Shown: positions 36,494 to 45,817, counted from the stretch's first letter. The stretch is 64,000 nucleotides of DNA from JBBRHQ01 sp963738305 (GCA_963738305.1 CAVTVU010000001.1:1178001-1242000), one strand, 5' to 3'. Notes: generated from the letters alone by a model not told the origin. Made by a program: numbers and translations.

Positions 36494-36507
36494 CGGCCTA
36501 GGCTAGT

Positions 36508-36954
36508 TTGTCGGGCGGCATGGACTCGATATTCGGCATCTGTCAGGCGCTCGGCATCGGCATCGCGATCGGCGCCGTCTGCGGCGCTCCCGGGCTCGGC
36601 GGCACGGCCCGCAGCATGCTGATCGCCACGGCCTTCGTGCTCGGTGTCGTGGCCGGAGGCATCTCCGCCTCGAGCGATGACGTCTCCCCGGCCGGTGGCG
36701 CAGTCGCCGGCGCGGTCGGCGCGCTCCTCGCCTGCGTCGTGGTGGCGGACGTCGTTGCCGGCGCAGGGCGGCGCGGTGGGGGAGGAGCCGGGGGGATCGG
36801 CCTCCTGGTCGTCTTGGCCGCCATCGTCGTCGCGGGCCTTTCGATCCTGCTCGGCCCGCTGGCGCTGATCGCGCTGGCGGGGCTGCTGTGGCTGGCGGTC
36901 TCGCGCCGGCGCCGATCGGAGCGCAAGTACGAGGGCTTGCGCATCCTGCGTTGA
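36508..36954 (+). CDS. Small polytopic membrane protein
   Basis: About 145 residues, strongly hydrophobic with four predicted membrane helices. There are Gly-rich turns and a basic cytoplasmic tail (SRRRRSERKYEGLRI). Start TTG 36508 or ATG 36520; a TAGGCT/TAGTTT -10-like overlap lies just upstream. No family recognised. It is divergent from the aminotransferase. Confidence 0.6.
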   Translation: MSGGMDSIFGICQALGIGIAIGAVCGAPGLGGTARSMLIATAFVLGVVAGGISASSDDVSPAGGAVAGAVGALLACVVVADVVAGAGRRGGGGAGGIGLLVVLAAIVVAGLSILLGPLALIALAGLLWLAVSRRRRSERKYEGLRILR

Positions 36955-37000
36955 GCGCCCGCCCGGATCGCGGCTGCGCGGCGATGGAATCACTCATCTG

Positions 37001-38530
37001 GTGATGCGCAAGAAGCTGGTCCTCTCCTACATCGATTCGCTGCGCACCGACATGCTCGAGCTGGCAATCGGGAACGGCCAGGCGCCGACCCTCGCCAAGC
37101 TGGTCGACCGCGGTGTGCTGATCGAGGATTGCGTCTCGAGCTTCCCCTCGGTGACGCCGGTCGCCAACGCCGAGATGGTCACCGGGGTCGGCGCGGATCG
37201 GCACTGGATCAGCGGCATGAACTGGTACCACCGGCTGGAGCGCCGCTACGTCGAATACGGGTCCTCGCTCGAGGCGAGCCGCGCCTTCGGGATCTTCCGC
37301 TCCCTCTACGACCTCGTCTACAACATGAACCTCGCCCACCTCAGCCCCGAGGTGTCCACGCTGTTCGAGTCGCTCGACGACGCCGGGCTGCGGACCGCCA
37401 GCACCCCCTTCCTGATCTACCGGGGCCGCCACCGCCACCAGGTCTCGCTCGACGGGCTTCTGCGCCGCGCGGTGGATGCCACCAGGCTCAAGTTCCGCCA
37501 CGCCACCTGGGGCCCGGCGGAGCTCTTTTACGGCGAGCTTTACGCCAGCCGCCAGGTCCCCTGCAAGCCCAGCTCGATTCCCGGCACCCGCGACGGTTAC
37601 TCGGCCTGTTGCGCCGCGGAGCTCGCGGCCGCCGGTCTCTACGATTTCCTGCTCTTCTCGCTGCCCGACAACGACAACTACTCCCACAGGCACGGACCCA
37701 CCGCCAGCTTGGAGTCGATCAGCAAGGCCGACCACTGTTTCGGCAAACTGGTCGAGGCTTCCGGCGGCATGGACGGGTTCCTCGCCGACAACGCCCTGAT
37801 CCTGATGGCCGACCACGCCCACACCGCCGTTCACGCCGAGCTGCCGCTGGCCGAAGCGCTGGGTCACCGCTGGCGGGTGCTCCAGCCCTCCGAGGACCGC
37901 CCCGAGGAGGCCGACCTCGCGGTCAGCCCGACCTCGCGGGCCGCCCACGTCTACCTCCTCGACCCGCCCCACCACCGCGTTCAGCACGACGCGGTTCGAT
38001 CCGAGCTGGCGGGGCTGGAGGGAGTGGACCTGGTCTGCTGGCTGGCGGACGCCGACGGAGTGCCGCTGGAGCGCCCTGACCCCGGGATCGACGGGGCCGA
38101 GGGTCTCAGTGCCGTGGTCGAGCGGGAGGGCGCCGAGCTTCGCTTCCGCCCGGGCTCCGAGGTCGAGGACCTGCGGGGCGCCCGCTGGGACCTGAGCGGG
38201 GACGTCTCGGCGGTCGACGGGACGATCACCGACGGCGTGATCCGTAGCGACACCTACCCCGATCCGCTCTCCCGGGTGTGGTCGGCGCTGTGCGCCCCGC
38301 ACGCCGGGGACGTGATCGTCTCCGCGGCGCTCGGATACGAGTGCGTGGACTGGGGCGGCTCCGCCCACGTCGGCGGCGGCAGCCACGGCTCCCTTCACCG
38401 TGGCGACTCCCTCGGCCCGCTGTTGTTCGTCGGCTGCGGGCCGGAGAGCGCCCGGGAGCGGCGGCAATGGAACCTGCGAGACGTCGTCACGGTGGTACTC
38501 GACCACTTCGCGGCCGGGAGTCCGGCATGA
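37001..38530 (+). CDS. Alkaline-phosphatase superfamily phosphodiesterase
   Basis: 509 residues, type I phosphodiesterase/nucleotide-pyrophosphatase fold. The metal Asp lies in YIDSLRTDML; the Thr nucleophile is in SFPSVTPVANAEMVTG. Later metal ligands are in PDNDNYSHRHGP (Asp/His), MADHAHT (Asp-His) and GGSHGSLHRGDS (His). There is no signal peptide, so it is cytoplasmic. Start GTG 37001 or ATG 37004. Its stop overlaps the GtrA ATG. It probably hydrolyses a phosphodiester in envelope-glycan metabolism; the substrate cannot be read from sequence. Confidence 0.8.
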   Translation: MMRKKLVLSYIDSLRTDMLELAIGNGQAPTLAKLVDRGVLIEDCVSSFPSVTPVANAEMVTGVGADRHWISGMNWYHRLERRYVEYGSSLEASRAFGIFRSLYDLVYNMNLAHLSPEVSTLFESLDDAGLRTASTPFLIYRGRHRHQVSLDGLLRRAVDATRLKFRHATWGPAELFYGELYASRQVPCKPSSIPGTRDGYSACCAAELAAAGLYDFLLFSLPDNDNYSHRHGPTASLESISKADHCFGKLVEASGGMDGFLADNALILMADHAHTAVHAELPLAEALGHRWRVLQPSEDRPEEADLAVSPTSRAAHVYLLDPPHHRVQHDAVRSELAGLEGVDLVCWLADADGVPLERPDPGIDGAEGLSAVVEREGAELRFRPGSEVEDLRGARWDLSGDVSAVDGTITDGVIRSDTYPDPLSRVWSALCAPHAGDVIVSAALGYECVDWGGSAHVGGGSHGSLHRGDSLGPLLFVGCGPESARERRQWNLRDVVTVVLDHFAAGSPA

Positions 38531-38949
38531 GCCCGGTGGCGACCGCGAGACGGATCGGGGTCGGCGCCCGGCAGAGCGCCAACTGGGTCCAGCTGCTCCG
38601 CTTCGGGCTGGTCGGCGCCTCCGGCTACGTGGTCAACCTCGGCGTCTTCGCGCTGCTGACCGAGGCCTTCTCCCTGCACCACGCCGTGGCCGCAGTCGGC
38701 GCCTTCTCCGTCGCCGTGCTCAGCAACTTCTACTGGAATCGGCACTGGACCTTCCGCGCCTCGAATGGCCATGCCGGCTTCCAGGCGATCCGCTTCTTCA
38801 CCGTTAGCGTCGCAGCCCTCGCGGTCAACCTGGTGGTGCTGGAGGCGCTGATCGGGACGGGCATGGCAGATCTCCCCTCGCAGGCGATCGCGGTGGCGAC
38901 CGCGATGCCGTTCAATTTCGTGGGGAACAAGCTGTGGACCTTCACCTAG
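38527..38949 (+). CDS. GtrA family membrane protein
   Basis: 140 residues with four membrane helices. The GtrA signatures are QLLRFGLVGASGYVVNLGVFALL, SNFYWNRHWTFR and FVGNKLWTF. GtrA-like proteins are thought to flip or bind polyprenyl-phosphate sugars for wall glycosylation. ATGA overlap with the phosphodiesterase. Confidence 0.9.
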   Translation: MSPVATARRIGVGARQSANWVQLLRFGLVGASGYVVNLGVFALLTEAFSLHHAVAAVGAFSVAVLSNFYWNRHWTFRASNGHAGFQAIRFFTVSVAALAVNLVVLEALIGTGMADLPSQAIAVATAMPFNFVGNKLWTFT

Positions 38950-38993
38950 ACAGCGGCGGGCGAGGACGGCAACTCGAGCACGGGAGGGTCGGA

Positions 38994-40856
38994 ATGCGGC
39001 GCCGCGGCCCGCTCGCGGCGGCACTGCTGATCGCGGCGCTCGCGTTCCCGGCGCCGGCGGCGGCCGGGTCGACCGTGACGGTGACGGAGCCCTCCGCGCA
39101 GGCCACGAAGGTGAGCTCGGCGCAGGCCACCCGGATCGCGGACCGGGACCCGAAGGTCATCGCCGAGCGCCGCAAGAACCCGGGCATGACCTCGAGCGCC
39201 AGCCTGGTCGACGGCAATTGGGAGATCGGCTACTTCGCCGCCGACGAGGAGGTCGCGCTGGTGCTCGTCGATCCGGCTACGGGGTTGGTGCGGGAGTCGT
39301 GGACCGGCTACCAAGTGGCGTGGAAGATGGCCCGTGGGTACTCGGGGGCATTCGGGCACAAGCTCAACGCCCCGTACGTCTTCATTCCGCTCTGTCTCGC
39401 GTTCCTGATTGGGCTGATCGACTGGCGCCGGCCCTGGCGGATCGCCAACCTCGACCTGCTGGTCCTCCTCGGCTTTGCGATCTCGCACTTCTTCTTCAAC
39501 CGTGCGCAGATCGGCGTCTCGGTGCCGCTCGCCTATCCCCCGATGCTCTACCTGCTGGCGCGAATGCTGTGGATCGGCTGGCGGGGGCGCGGCGAGGGCC
39601 TGCGGCCCGTCTGGCCAGCGCGCTGGCTGCTGATCGCCGCCCTCTTCCTCGTCGGTTTCCGGGTCGGGCTGAACCTCGCCGACTCCGGTGTGATCGACGT
39701 CGGCTACGCGGGCGTGGTGGGCGCTGACCGCGTCGCCGACGGCAAGCAGCTCTACGACAACTTCCCCGGCGACGTCTCCGAGGGCGACACCTATGGCCCG
39801 GTCAACTACTACGCCTACGTCCCCTTCGAGCAGGCATTCCCCTGGAGCGGGAGCTGGGACGACCTTCCGGCCGGGCACGCGGCGGCGGTCTTCTTCGACC
39901 TCGCCGCCTTCGCCCTGCTCCTGCTGCTGGGCCGGCGCATGCGCCGCGGACCCCCGGGGACGATGCTGGCCGCCACACTGGGGTTTGCCTGGGCGGCCTA
40001 CCCCTACACCGCCTACGCCCTGGAGTCGAACTCCAACGACACGCTGGTCGCCGCGCTGCTCATCGCGACCCTCCTGGTGGCGGCCCGACCCGCCGCGCGA
40101 GGCGCGATGCTCGCCCTGGCGACCTTCACAAAGTTCGCCCCGGTTGCCCTGGCCCCAATGCTCGCAACCTACGACCCAAGAAACGAAGAGGAGGCCGGAC
40201 TGGGCGACGAGGAGAAGGTCGCCGACCGCATCGCTGAGGACGGCGGCGGACCCGCGACGACCCCGCTGGAGGCCGTCAACGCTCCTGCCGCGGGTGGCAC
40301 GGAATGGGAGGGACCGCCCCGAGGAGCAACTGCACCGCAGGGGAGGTGGGCCCCATTCCGTGGCCGGACCCGCGGGCCAGCAGCGTTCGCGGCTGCGTTC
40401 ATCGCGGTTAGCGCCCTGGTCATGCTGCAGACCATCCTCGACCCCGGCCTGGCGACCTTCTACGATCGCACGCTTGGCTACCAGGCCGGCCGCGACAGCC
40501 CCTTCAGCATCTGGGGCCAGGTGCCGTCGCTGGAGCCACTGCGAGCAGGGATAATCGTCGCCACCGGGCTGCTCGCGCTGGCGCTCGCGTTCGTGCCGCG
40601 GCGCAAGGGGCTGGTCCAGCTCGCCGCACTCGGCGCGGCTCTGATGCTGGCGGTCGAGCTGACCGCCGAGCACTGGTTCTACCTCTACATAGTCTGGTTC
40701 GCGCCGCTCGTCCTGATCGCCCTGGCGGCCCTCAGTCCACAGGGATCAGGATCTGCTCGATCGAGGACGCCAGGCCGTCGGGCCGAGCCACGACCAGCGA
40801 CCCCATCACCCAGACGTCCTCCTCGGCCGTCTCGAAGCGAACCGGCATCTGCGTGA
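38994..40856 (+). CDS. Polytopic glycosyltransferase-like protein with extracytoplasmic head
   Basis: 620 residues from ATG 38994 (GGGAGG upstream). A signal-like helix (LAAALLIAALAFPAPAAAG) leads to a roughly 90-residue outer domain with VALVLVDPATGLVRESWTG, reminiscent of PepSY. About ten membrane helices follow. The polytopic part has the GT87/DUF2029-like pattern: NYYAYVPFEQAFPW, ALESNSNDTLVAALL and ALATFTKFAPVALAPML. A charged loop of about 70 residues interrupts it near 40200-40370. The last 125 bases overlap the convergent ymdB gene, so the C-terminus may be misread. Confidence 0.65.
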   Translation: MRRRGPLAAALLIAALAFPAPAAAGSTVTVTEPSAQATKVSSAQATRIADRDPKVIAERRKNPGMTSSASLVDGNWEIGYFAADEEVALVLVDPATGLVRESWTGYQVAWKMARGYSGAFGHKLNAPYVFIPLCLAFLIGLIDWRRPWRIANLDLLVLLGFAISHFFFNRAQIGVSVPLAYPPMLYLLARMLWIGWRGRGEGLRPVWPARWLLIAALFLVGFRVGLNLADSGVIDVGYAGVVGADRVADGKQLYDNFPGDVSEGDTYGPVNYYAYVPFEQAFPWSGSWDDLPAGHAAAVFFDLAAFALLLLLGRRMRRGPPGTMLAATLGFAWAAYPYTAYALESNSNDTLVAALLIATLLVAARPAARGAMLALATFTKFAPVALAPMLATYDPRNEEEAGLGDEEKVADRIAEDGGGPATTPLEAVNAPAAGGTEWEGPPRGATAPQGRWAPFRGRTRGPAAFAAAFIAVSALVMLQTILDPGLATFYDRTLGYQAGRDSPFSIWGQVPSLEPLRAGIIVATGLLALALAFVPRRKGLVQLAALGAALMLAVELTAEHWFYLYIVWFAPLVLIALAALSPQGSGSARSRTPGRRAEPRPATPSPRRPPRPSRSEPASA

Positions 40857-41502
40857 TCATCGCCTGCAGGGCCTGATCGCGCTTCACGCCGATCACGCCG
40901 GCCCGGGACCCGGTCATGCCGACGTCGCTGATGTGCGCCGTCCCGCCGGGAAGAACCCGGGCGTCGGCGGTGGGGACGTGCGTGTGGGTCCCGAAGACCG
41001 CGGCGACGCGGCCGTCCAGGTGCCAGCCCATCGCCACCTTCTCGCTGGTCATCTCGGCGTGGAAGTCGACTATGACGGCATCGGCGTCGAGGGACTCGAG
41101 AATCGCATCCGCCTCGTGGAACGGGGAGCGCGCGACCTTCAGCCCCGCTTGGCCGCTCAGGTTGATGACCCCGAGTCTCCCGACGGAGCCCTCGACGACG
41201 GTGTGGCCGCGTCCGGGGTTGGCCCGCGGGTAGTTGGCGGGCCGTAGGAGGCGCTCCTCGCGCTCCAGGTAGGGATACGCGTCCCGGTGCCGGTAGACGT
41301 GATTCCCGGTGGTGATCACGTCGGCGCCCGCGGCGAAGATCTCGGCCGCGGTCTTCTCGGTGATCCCGATTCCTCCGGCCGAGTTCTCCCCGTTGACGAC
41401 GATCAGGTCGGGGCGATGGTCCTCGCGCAACCGCGGCATCGTCGCCGCGAGCCCCCGGCGCCCGGGACTGCCGACCACGTCACCGATGAAGAGGATGCGC
41501 AC
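40732..41502 (-). CDS. ymdB: YmdB-type metallophosphoesterase (2',3'-cAMP phosphodiesterase family)
   Basis: 256 residues of the TIGR00282 family. Dinuclear metal ligands: FIGDVVG (Asp), VNGENSAGG (Asn/Glu), TTGNHVYRH (Asn-His), VDFHAE, GTHTHVPTAD. In Bacillus the orthologue cleaves 2',3'-cyclic nucleotides and influences biofilm and motility fates. GTG start at 41502 with a -10 TAGGGT only 6 bases upstream and no Shine-Dalgarno, so leaderless. Divergent from the ABC exporter. Confidence 0.9.
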   Translation of the reverse strand: MRILFIGDVVGSPGRRGLAATMPRLREDHRPDLIVVNGENSAGGIGITEKTAAEIFAAGADVITTGNHVYRHRDAYPYLEREERLLRPANYPRANPGRGHTVVEGSVGRLGVINLSGQAGLKVARSPFHEADAILESLDADAVIVDFHAEMTSEKVAMGWHLDGRVAAVFGTHTHVPTADARVLPGGTAHISDVGMTGSRAGVIGVKRDQALQAMITQMPVRFETAEEDVWVMGSLVVARPDGLASSIEQILIPVD

Positions 41503-41508
41503 GGGCTG

Positions 41509-41514
41509 ACCCTA
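41509..41514 (-). promoter_or_regulatory. -10 element of ymdB
   Basis: TAGGGT on the minus strand, ending 6 bases before the GTG at 41502. Spacing places the transcription start on the start codon. Confidence 0.45.
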
Positions 41515-41567
41515 GATGATCGACTTTGGGGCCCTCTTGAGGCTGCGCCGCTAGCGTTCCGCGTCCG

Positions 41568-42314
41568 ATGAGCACGGAGACCAAGGACTCGCCGGCCTCC
41601 GGCGCGGCGCTGGAGGCGCACGGCCTCGTCAAGCGCTATGGGCAGCGCGAGGCCCTGCGCGGCATCGATCTCGCGGCCCAGCCGGGCGAGCTGGTGGCGG
41701 TGATCGGCCCCAACGGTGCGGGCAAGACGACGCTGCTCTCGATCCTCGCCGGGATCGTCCGTCGCGACGAGGGCGAGATCCGCCTCCCGGGCGGCGAGGT
41801 GGGCTGGGTCCCCCAGCACGCGGCGCTCTACCGCCGCCTCACCGTGGAGGAGAACCTTCGTCTCTTCGCCCGGCTCGAGGGCCACGACGACCCCGAGGCG
41901 ACGGTCCGGGAGATGCTCGAGTTGACCGGGCTCTCCGAGCGCCGCGGCGAGCTGATCGCCCGGCTCTCGGGCGGTAACCAGCAGCGGGTCAACATCGCCA
42001 TCGGCCTGCTCGCTCGGCCCGTGGTGCTGCTGCTCGACGAGCCCAGCGTCGGCCTCGACCCCCGGCAGCGCGCCCGCCTCTGGGAGTTTGTATCGGCGCT
42101 GGCCGGCAGGGGCACCACCGTGATCTTCTCGACCCACAACATCCAGGAGGCCGAGCGCTACGGCCAGCGGTTGCTGGTGCTCGCCGACGGCGAGGCTCTG
42201 TTCGACGGCTCGGCGGCAGAGCTGCGTGCCGCCGTCTCCGAGGAGGCGCCGGAGGCGGCCAACAGGGACTTCGAGACTGCCTTCGTCACCTACCTCCAGC
42301 ACAGGGGCCACTAG
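41568..42314 (+). CDS. ABC exporter ATP-binding protein
   Basis: 248 residues. Walker A GPNGAGKTTLL, Q-loop WVPQHAALY, signature LSGGNQQRVNIAIGLL, Walker B VVLLLDEPSVGLD and the His switch STHN are all intact. It belongs to the drug/CcmA-type exporter branch. A TAGCGT (41552-41557) lies 10 bases before the ATG. Pairs with the permease 56 bases downstream. Confidence 0.92.
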   Translation: MSTETKDSPASGAALEAHGLVKRYGQREALRGIDLAAQPGELVAVIGPNGAGKTTLLSILAGIVRRDEGEIRLPGGEVGWVPQHAALYRRLTVEENLRLFARLEGHDDPEATVREMLELTGLSERRGELIARLSGGNQQRVNIAIGLLARPVVLLLDEPSVGLDPRQRARLWEFVSALAGRGTTVIFSTHNIQEAERYGQRLLVLADGEALFDGSAAELRAAVSEEAPEAANRDFETAFVTYLQHRGH

Positions 42315-42370
42315 AGATGACCGAAGCCACGACCCCGCGCACCCGAATGACGCACGCGGCGCTTCGCTAG

Positions 42371-43720
42371 ATGCGCTGGCTTCTCTTCAAGGACCTGCAG
42401 ATCCTCCGGCGCTCGCCGCTGCAGGCGTTCCTGCTGGTCGCGTACCCGGTGCTGATCGCTGTGCTCGTCGGCTTCGCGATCTCGAGGGGCCCCGAGAAGC
42501 CGCGGGTCGCCTTCCTGAACCAGGTCCCGAAGGGCACGACGGTCCAGGTCGGGGGAAGCGACTTCAACGTGGTCGGTGCCCGCAACCGGCTCTGCGGCCG
42601 GGTCGAGTGCGTCCGGGTCTCCTCGCGAAAGGAGGCGATCGACAAAGTCGAGTCCGGCGACGTCCTCGGGGCACTGATCCTGCCCAGCGACCTGGCCGAG
42701 CAGGTCAACTCGCTCTCCTCGCTGACCGCCGGCCATCCCAAGGTCGAGGTTATCGTCAACCAGGAGGACCCCGTCAAGGCGCGCCTGGTCGACGATCGCA
42801 TCTCCTCGCTGCTGGCACAGGCGAACCTGGTCATCGCGCGACAGGTCGCCCGCACCGGCAGCGATTACCTCAACCTGATCCTCAACGGCGGGCACTTCGA
42901 CTTCTTCGGCCAGTCGTTCGACATCCTCGGCCTGAAGGCGAGCGCGAAGATCCTGGCGGCGCTGCGACCCGTCGTGCCGCCGAACGTGCGCGGGTCGCTC
43001 GACGAGGTGACCAACTTCGCGTCGCTGGCCCGCGACAACCTCGACCTCGCCGGGCCGCTGCTGAACTCGGTGGCGCAGCCGATCCAGGTCCAGAAGACGG
43101 TGATCAGCGGCGAGACCCCGCCGCTCGACATCTTCGCGGTCGCGGTCGCGGCCAGCTTCACCTTGATGTTCGTAACCATCCTGCTCGTCTCCGGGTCGCT
43201 GGCCCTGGAGCGGGAGGAAAACGTCTTCGCTCGCCTCACCCGGGGCCTGGTCTCGAGGACGGGACTGCTGGTGGAGAAGATCGGCCTCGGCGTCGCCATC
43301 GGGCTCGTCGTGACCCTGCTGATGCTCGCCGGCCTCGAGCTCTTCGTCAACCTCGACTGGGGGAGATTCGGCCTCTGGGTGATCGCGATCGCCGCCGGCG
43401 GCGCCGGCTTCGCCGCGGCCGGGGCCGCGCTGGGCGCTGTCGCGCGAGAGGTCCGCGCCGCCTCGCTGTTGGCCTTCATGGTCTCGCTCCCCGTCGCGCT
43501 GCTCTCGCTGATCCCTTCGGGCACGGTCGGTTCCGGCCTCTACGACGTGATCAGGCTGCTCACGGCCCTGTTCCCGTTCAAGCCCGCGCTGAGCGCGATC
43601 ACCTCTGCGCTCGACGAGGCGGGCTCGGGCCTCGGGAAGCCACTGCTCCACCTCGCCGCCCTGGTCGTCGCCTACGGCCTGCTTGCGCGGCTCTCGCTGC
43701 GCCGCTTCACCAACGTCTGA
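42371..43720 (+). CDS. ABC-2 type exporter permease
   Basis: 449 residues. An N-terminal helix (PLQAFLLVAYPVLIAVLVGFAI) is followed by a large outer domain of about 230 residues with one Cys pair (NRLCGRVECVRV). Then come five to six membrane helices in the ABC-2 arrangement with LALEREENVFARLTRGLVSR. Partner of the ATPase at 41568; the substrate is unknown. Confidence 0.85.
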   Translation: MRWLLFKDLQILRRSPLQAFLLVAYPVLIAVLVGFAISRGPEKPRVAFLNQVPKGTTVQVGGSDFNVVGARNRLCGRVECVRVSSRKEAIDKVESGDVLGALILPSDLAEQVNSLSSLTAGHPKVEVIVNQEDPVKARLVDDRISSLLAQANLVIARQVARTGSDYLNLILNGGHFDFFGQSFDILGLKASAKILAALRPVVPPNVRGSLDEVTNFASLARDNLDLAGPLLNSVAQPIQVQKTVISGETPPLDIFAVAVAASFTLMFVTILLVSGSLALEREENVFARLTRGLVSRTGLLVEKIGLGVAIGLVVTLLMLAGLELFVNLDWGRFGLWVIAIAAGGAGFAAAGAALGAVAREVRAASLLAFMVSLPVALLSLIPSGTVGSGLYDVIRLLTALFPFKPALSAITSALDEAGSGLGKPLLHLAALVVAYGLLARLSLRRFTNV

Positions 43721-43723
43721 CCC

Positions 43724-43729
43724 TAGAAT
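43724..43729 (+). promoter_or_regulatory. -10 element of hemB
   Basis: TAGAAT ending 7 bases before the hemB ATG, directly after the permease stop. No Shine-Dalgarno fits between, so hemB should be leaderless. Confidence 0.45.
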
Positions 43730-43736
43730 CGCTGCA

Positions 43737-44708
43737 ATGGCCTTCCCCGCTACCCGTATGCGCCGGCTCCGGGCCAAGCCCGCGCTGCGCGATCTGGTCC
43801 GCGAAACGGCGCTGTCGGCTTCGCAACTGGTCCAGCCCCTGTTCGTGACCGCCGGGGAGGGGGTTCGCGAAGCGGTGCCCTCGATGCCCGGGGTTGAGCG
43901 GCTCTCGATCTCCGAGCTGGTCGGGGAGGCCGCCGAGGTCGCCGATGCCGGCGTCGGGGCGGTCCTCCTGTTCGGGATCCCGGCAGGGAAGGACGAGGTG
44001 GGCTCCGGCGCCTATGACGACGAGGGCGTCGTGCAGCTCGCGGTCAGAGCCCTGAAGGAGGCCGGTCCGGACCTGCTCGTCTTCACCGACGTCTGCCTCT
44101 GCGAGTACACGTCGCACGGCCATTGCGGCTTCCTCCGCGAGGGTGAGGTTGACAACGACCTCACCCTCGAGCTGCTGGCAAAGACGGCGATCTCCCATGC
44201 CGAGGCGGGAGCCGACGCGGTCGCGCCCAGCGACATGATGGACGGCCGCGTCGCCACAATCCGCCACCAGCTCGACGAGGAGGGCCACGCCGCCGTCCCG
44301 CTGATCGCCTACAGCGCCAAGTACGCCTCGGCCTTCTACGGGCCGTTCCGCGACGCCGCCGACTCGGCGCCGCAGTCCGGTGACCGCCGCGGCTACCAGA
44401 TGGATCCCGCCAACGCGGCCGAGGCGGTTCGCGAGGCCCGGCTCGACCTCGAGGAGGGCGCCGACATGCTGATGGTGAAGCCGGCCCTCCCCTACCTCGA
44501 CGTGATCCGCCGGGTCAAGCAGGAGACGGGCGCGCCGCTGGCGGCCTACCAGGTCTCGGGCGAGTACTCGATGCTGAAGGCGGCGGCCGAGAACGGCTGG
44601 CTGGAGGAGCGCGCCGCGGTGCTCGAGGCCCTGACCTCGATCCGGCGGGCCGGCGCCGACGTGGTGATCACCTACTACGCGAAGGAGGCGGCCGGGTGGC
44701 TGGGGTAG
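43737..44708 (+). CDS. hemB: Delta-aminolevulinic acid dehydratase (porphobilinogen synthase)
   Basis: 323 residues. Condenses two aminolevulinates to porphobilinogen. It shows RMRRLRAKPALRDLVRET, the metal site DVCLCEYTSHGHCG (three Cys, so zinc type), APSDMMDGRV, the Schiff-base lysine in IAYSAKYASAFYGPFRDAADSAP, and the second lysine in MVKPALPYLD. First gene of the heme block; its end overlaps the next gene by 13 bases. Confidence 0.96.
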   Translation: MAFPATRMRRLRAKPALRDLVRETALSASQLVQPLFVTAGEGVREAVPSMPGVERLSISELVGEAAEVADAGVGAVLLFGIPAGKDEVGSGAYDDEGVVQLAVRALKEAGPDLLVFTDVCLCEYTSHGHCGFLREGEVDNDLTLELLAKTAISHAEAGADAVAPSDMMDGRVATIRHQLDEEGHAAVPLIAYSAKYASAFYGPFRDAADSAPQSGDRRGYQMDPANAAEAVREARLDLEEGADMLMVKPALPYLDVIRRVKQETGAPLAAYQVSGEYSMLKAAAENGWLEERAAVLEALTSIRRAGADVVITYYAKEAAGWLG

Positions 44709-45793
44709 GCGCCGGAGCGAAGGCTGCGCAGCCGAAGCTCCGCTCGCGCAAGGGCGGCGCGGCGGTGCCGCTCGATGACGCCGACCGGCGCCTGATGAAC
44801 CTGCTCCAGTCGAGGTTCCCGCTCACGGCGGAGCCCTTCGCCGGCGTCGCCGCCGAGGCCGCGATGCCCCTGGAGGAGGTGCTCGAGCGGACCGGCCGGC
44901 TCCTCGACGAGCGGATCATCCGCGAGATCACTCCGATCTTCGACACGCGTGCCCTCGGCTACTCCTCGATGCTGGTGGCGGCAAGGGTGGATGGCGAGAA
45001 CCCTCACCGTCCGGCGGCGATCGTCAACTCGCACCCGGGCGTATCCCACAACTACCTGCGCAACCACGACTTCAACCTCTGGTTCACGATCGCCACACCC
45101 CCCGACTCCGAGCTGGGCCTCGAGGGGACTCTCGAGGTGCTGATGCGCGAGACCGGCGCGACCTCGATGCGCCAGCTCCCGACCCTGACCCTGTTCAAGA
45201 TCAACATGAACCTGGAGATGGAGAAGGGAACAGAGGCCCTGGCCGCCGCGGCCGAGGCCGTCCCCCCGCGAGAGCTGGAGGCACAGCCCTACGACGATCG
45301 CGACGTCGCGGTGATCCGCGCCCTACAGGGGCCGATGGAGCCGGTCGTCCGGCCCTACGATGCCGCGGCTAAGGAGGTCGGGATGACGGTCGAGGACTTC
45401 CTCGCCCATCTCGAGGGAATGGTGGAGCGGCGTCTGTTGCGCCGGGTCGCGGCCATCCTCTATCACCGCCGCGCCGGGTTCTCGGCCAACGGGATGGGGG
45501 TCTGGCGGGTTCCGGAGAAGGAGGTCATGCCGATCGGGCGCCGGATGTCGGCGTTCCGCGGGATCTCCCACTGCTACCAGCGGCCGACCTATCCCGACTG
45601 GCCCTACAGCCTCTTCACCATGGCCCACGGCCGCTCCAAGGAGGAGTGCGACGCGATCCTCGACTCGATCGCCGAGGAGTGCGGGATCGCCGAGGCCGAC
45701 CGAGCCACGCTCTACTCCTCGACCGAGTACAAGAAGATCCGCCTGCGGTACTTCACCGACGAGTACGCGGCCTGGGAGGCCGCTCACTCCTAG
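44696..45793 (+). CDS. ahbAB: Fused AhbA-AhbB siroheme decarboxylase (Lrp/AsnC-like)
   Basis: 365 residues with two tandem AsnC-like halves, each a winged helix plus a RAM-like domain. Half one has DDADRRLMNLLQSRFPL and VSHNYLRNHDFNLWFTI. Half two has DRDVAVIRALQG and SHCYQRPTYPDWPYSLFTM. These HNYxRNHxxNLWF and HCYxRPxYPDWPYS motifs are the substrate-pocket signatures of siroheme decarboxylase, which turns siroheme to 12,18-didecarboxysiroheme in the alternative heme pathway. In archaea and sulfate reducers AhbA and AhbB are separate chains; here they are one. GTG start overlaps hemB, or a later in-frame start. Confidence 0.85.
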   Translation: MAGVGAGAKAAQPKLRSRKGGAAVPLDDADRRLMNLLQSRFPLTAEPFAGVAAEAAMPLEEVLERTGRLLDERIIREITPIFDTRALGYSSMLVAARVDGENPHRPAAIVNSHPGVSHNYLRNHDFNLWFTIATPPDSELGLEGTLEVLMRETGATSMRQLPTLTLFKINMNLEMEKGTEALAAAAEAVPPRELEAQPYDDRDVAVIRALQGPMEPVVRPYDAAAKEVGMTVEDFLAHLEGMVERRLLRRVAAILYHRRAGFSANGMGVWRVPEKEVMPIGRRMSAFRGISHCYQRPTYPDWPYSLFTMAHGRSKEECDAILDSIAEECGIAEADRATLYSSTEYKKIRLRYFTDEYAAWEAAHS

Positions 45794-45817
45794 CGCTCGC
45801 CGGCCCGGGCTGCCTGG

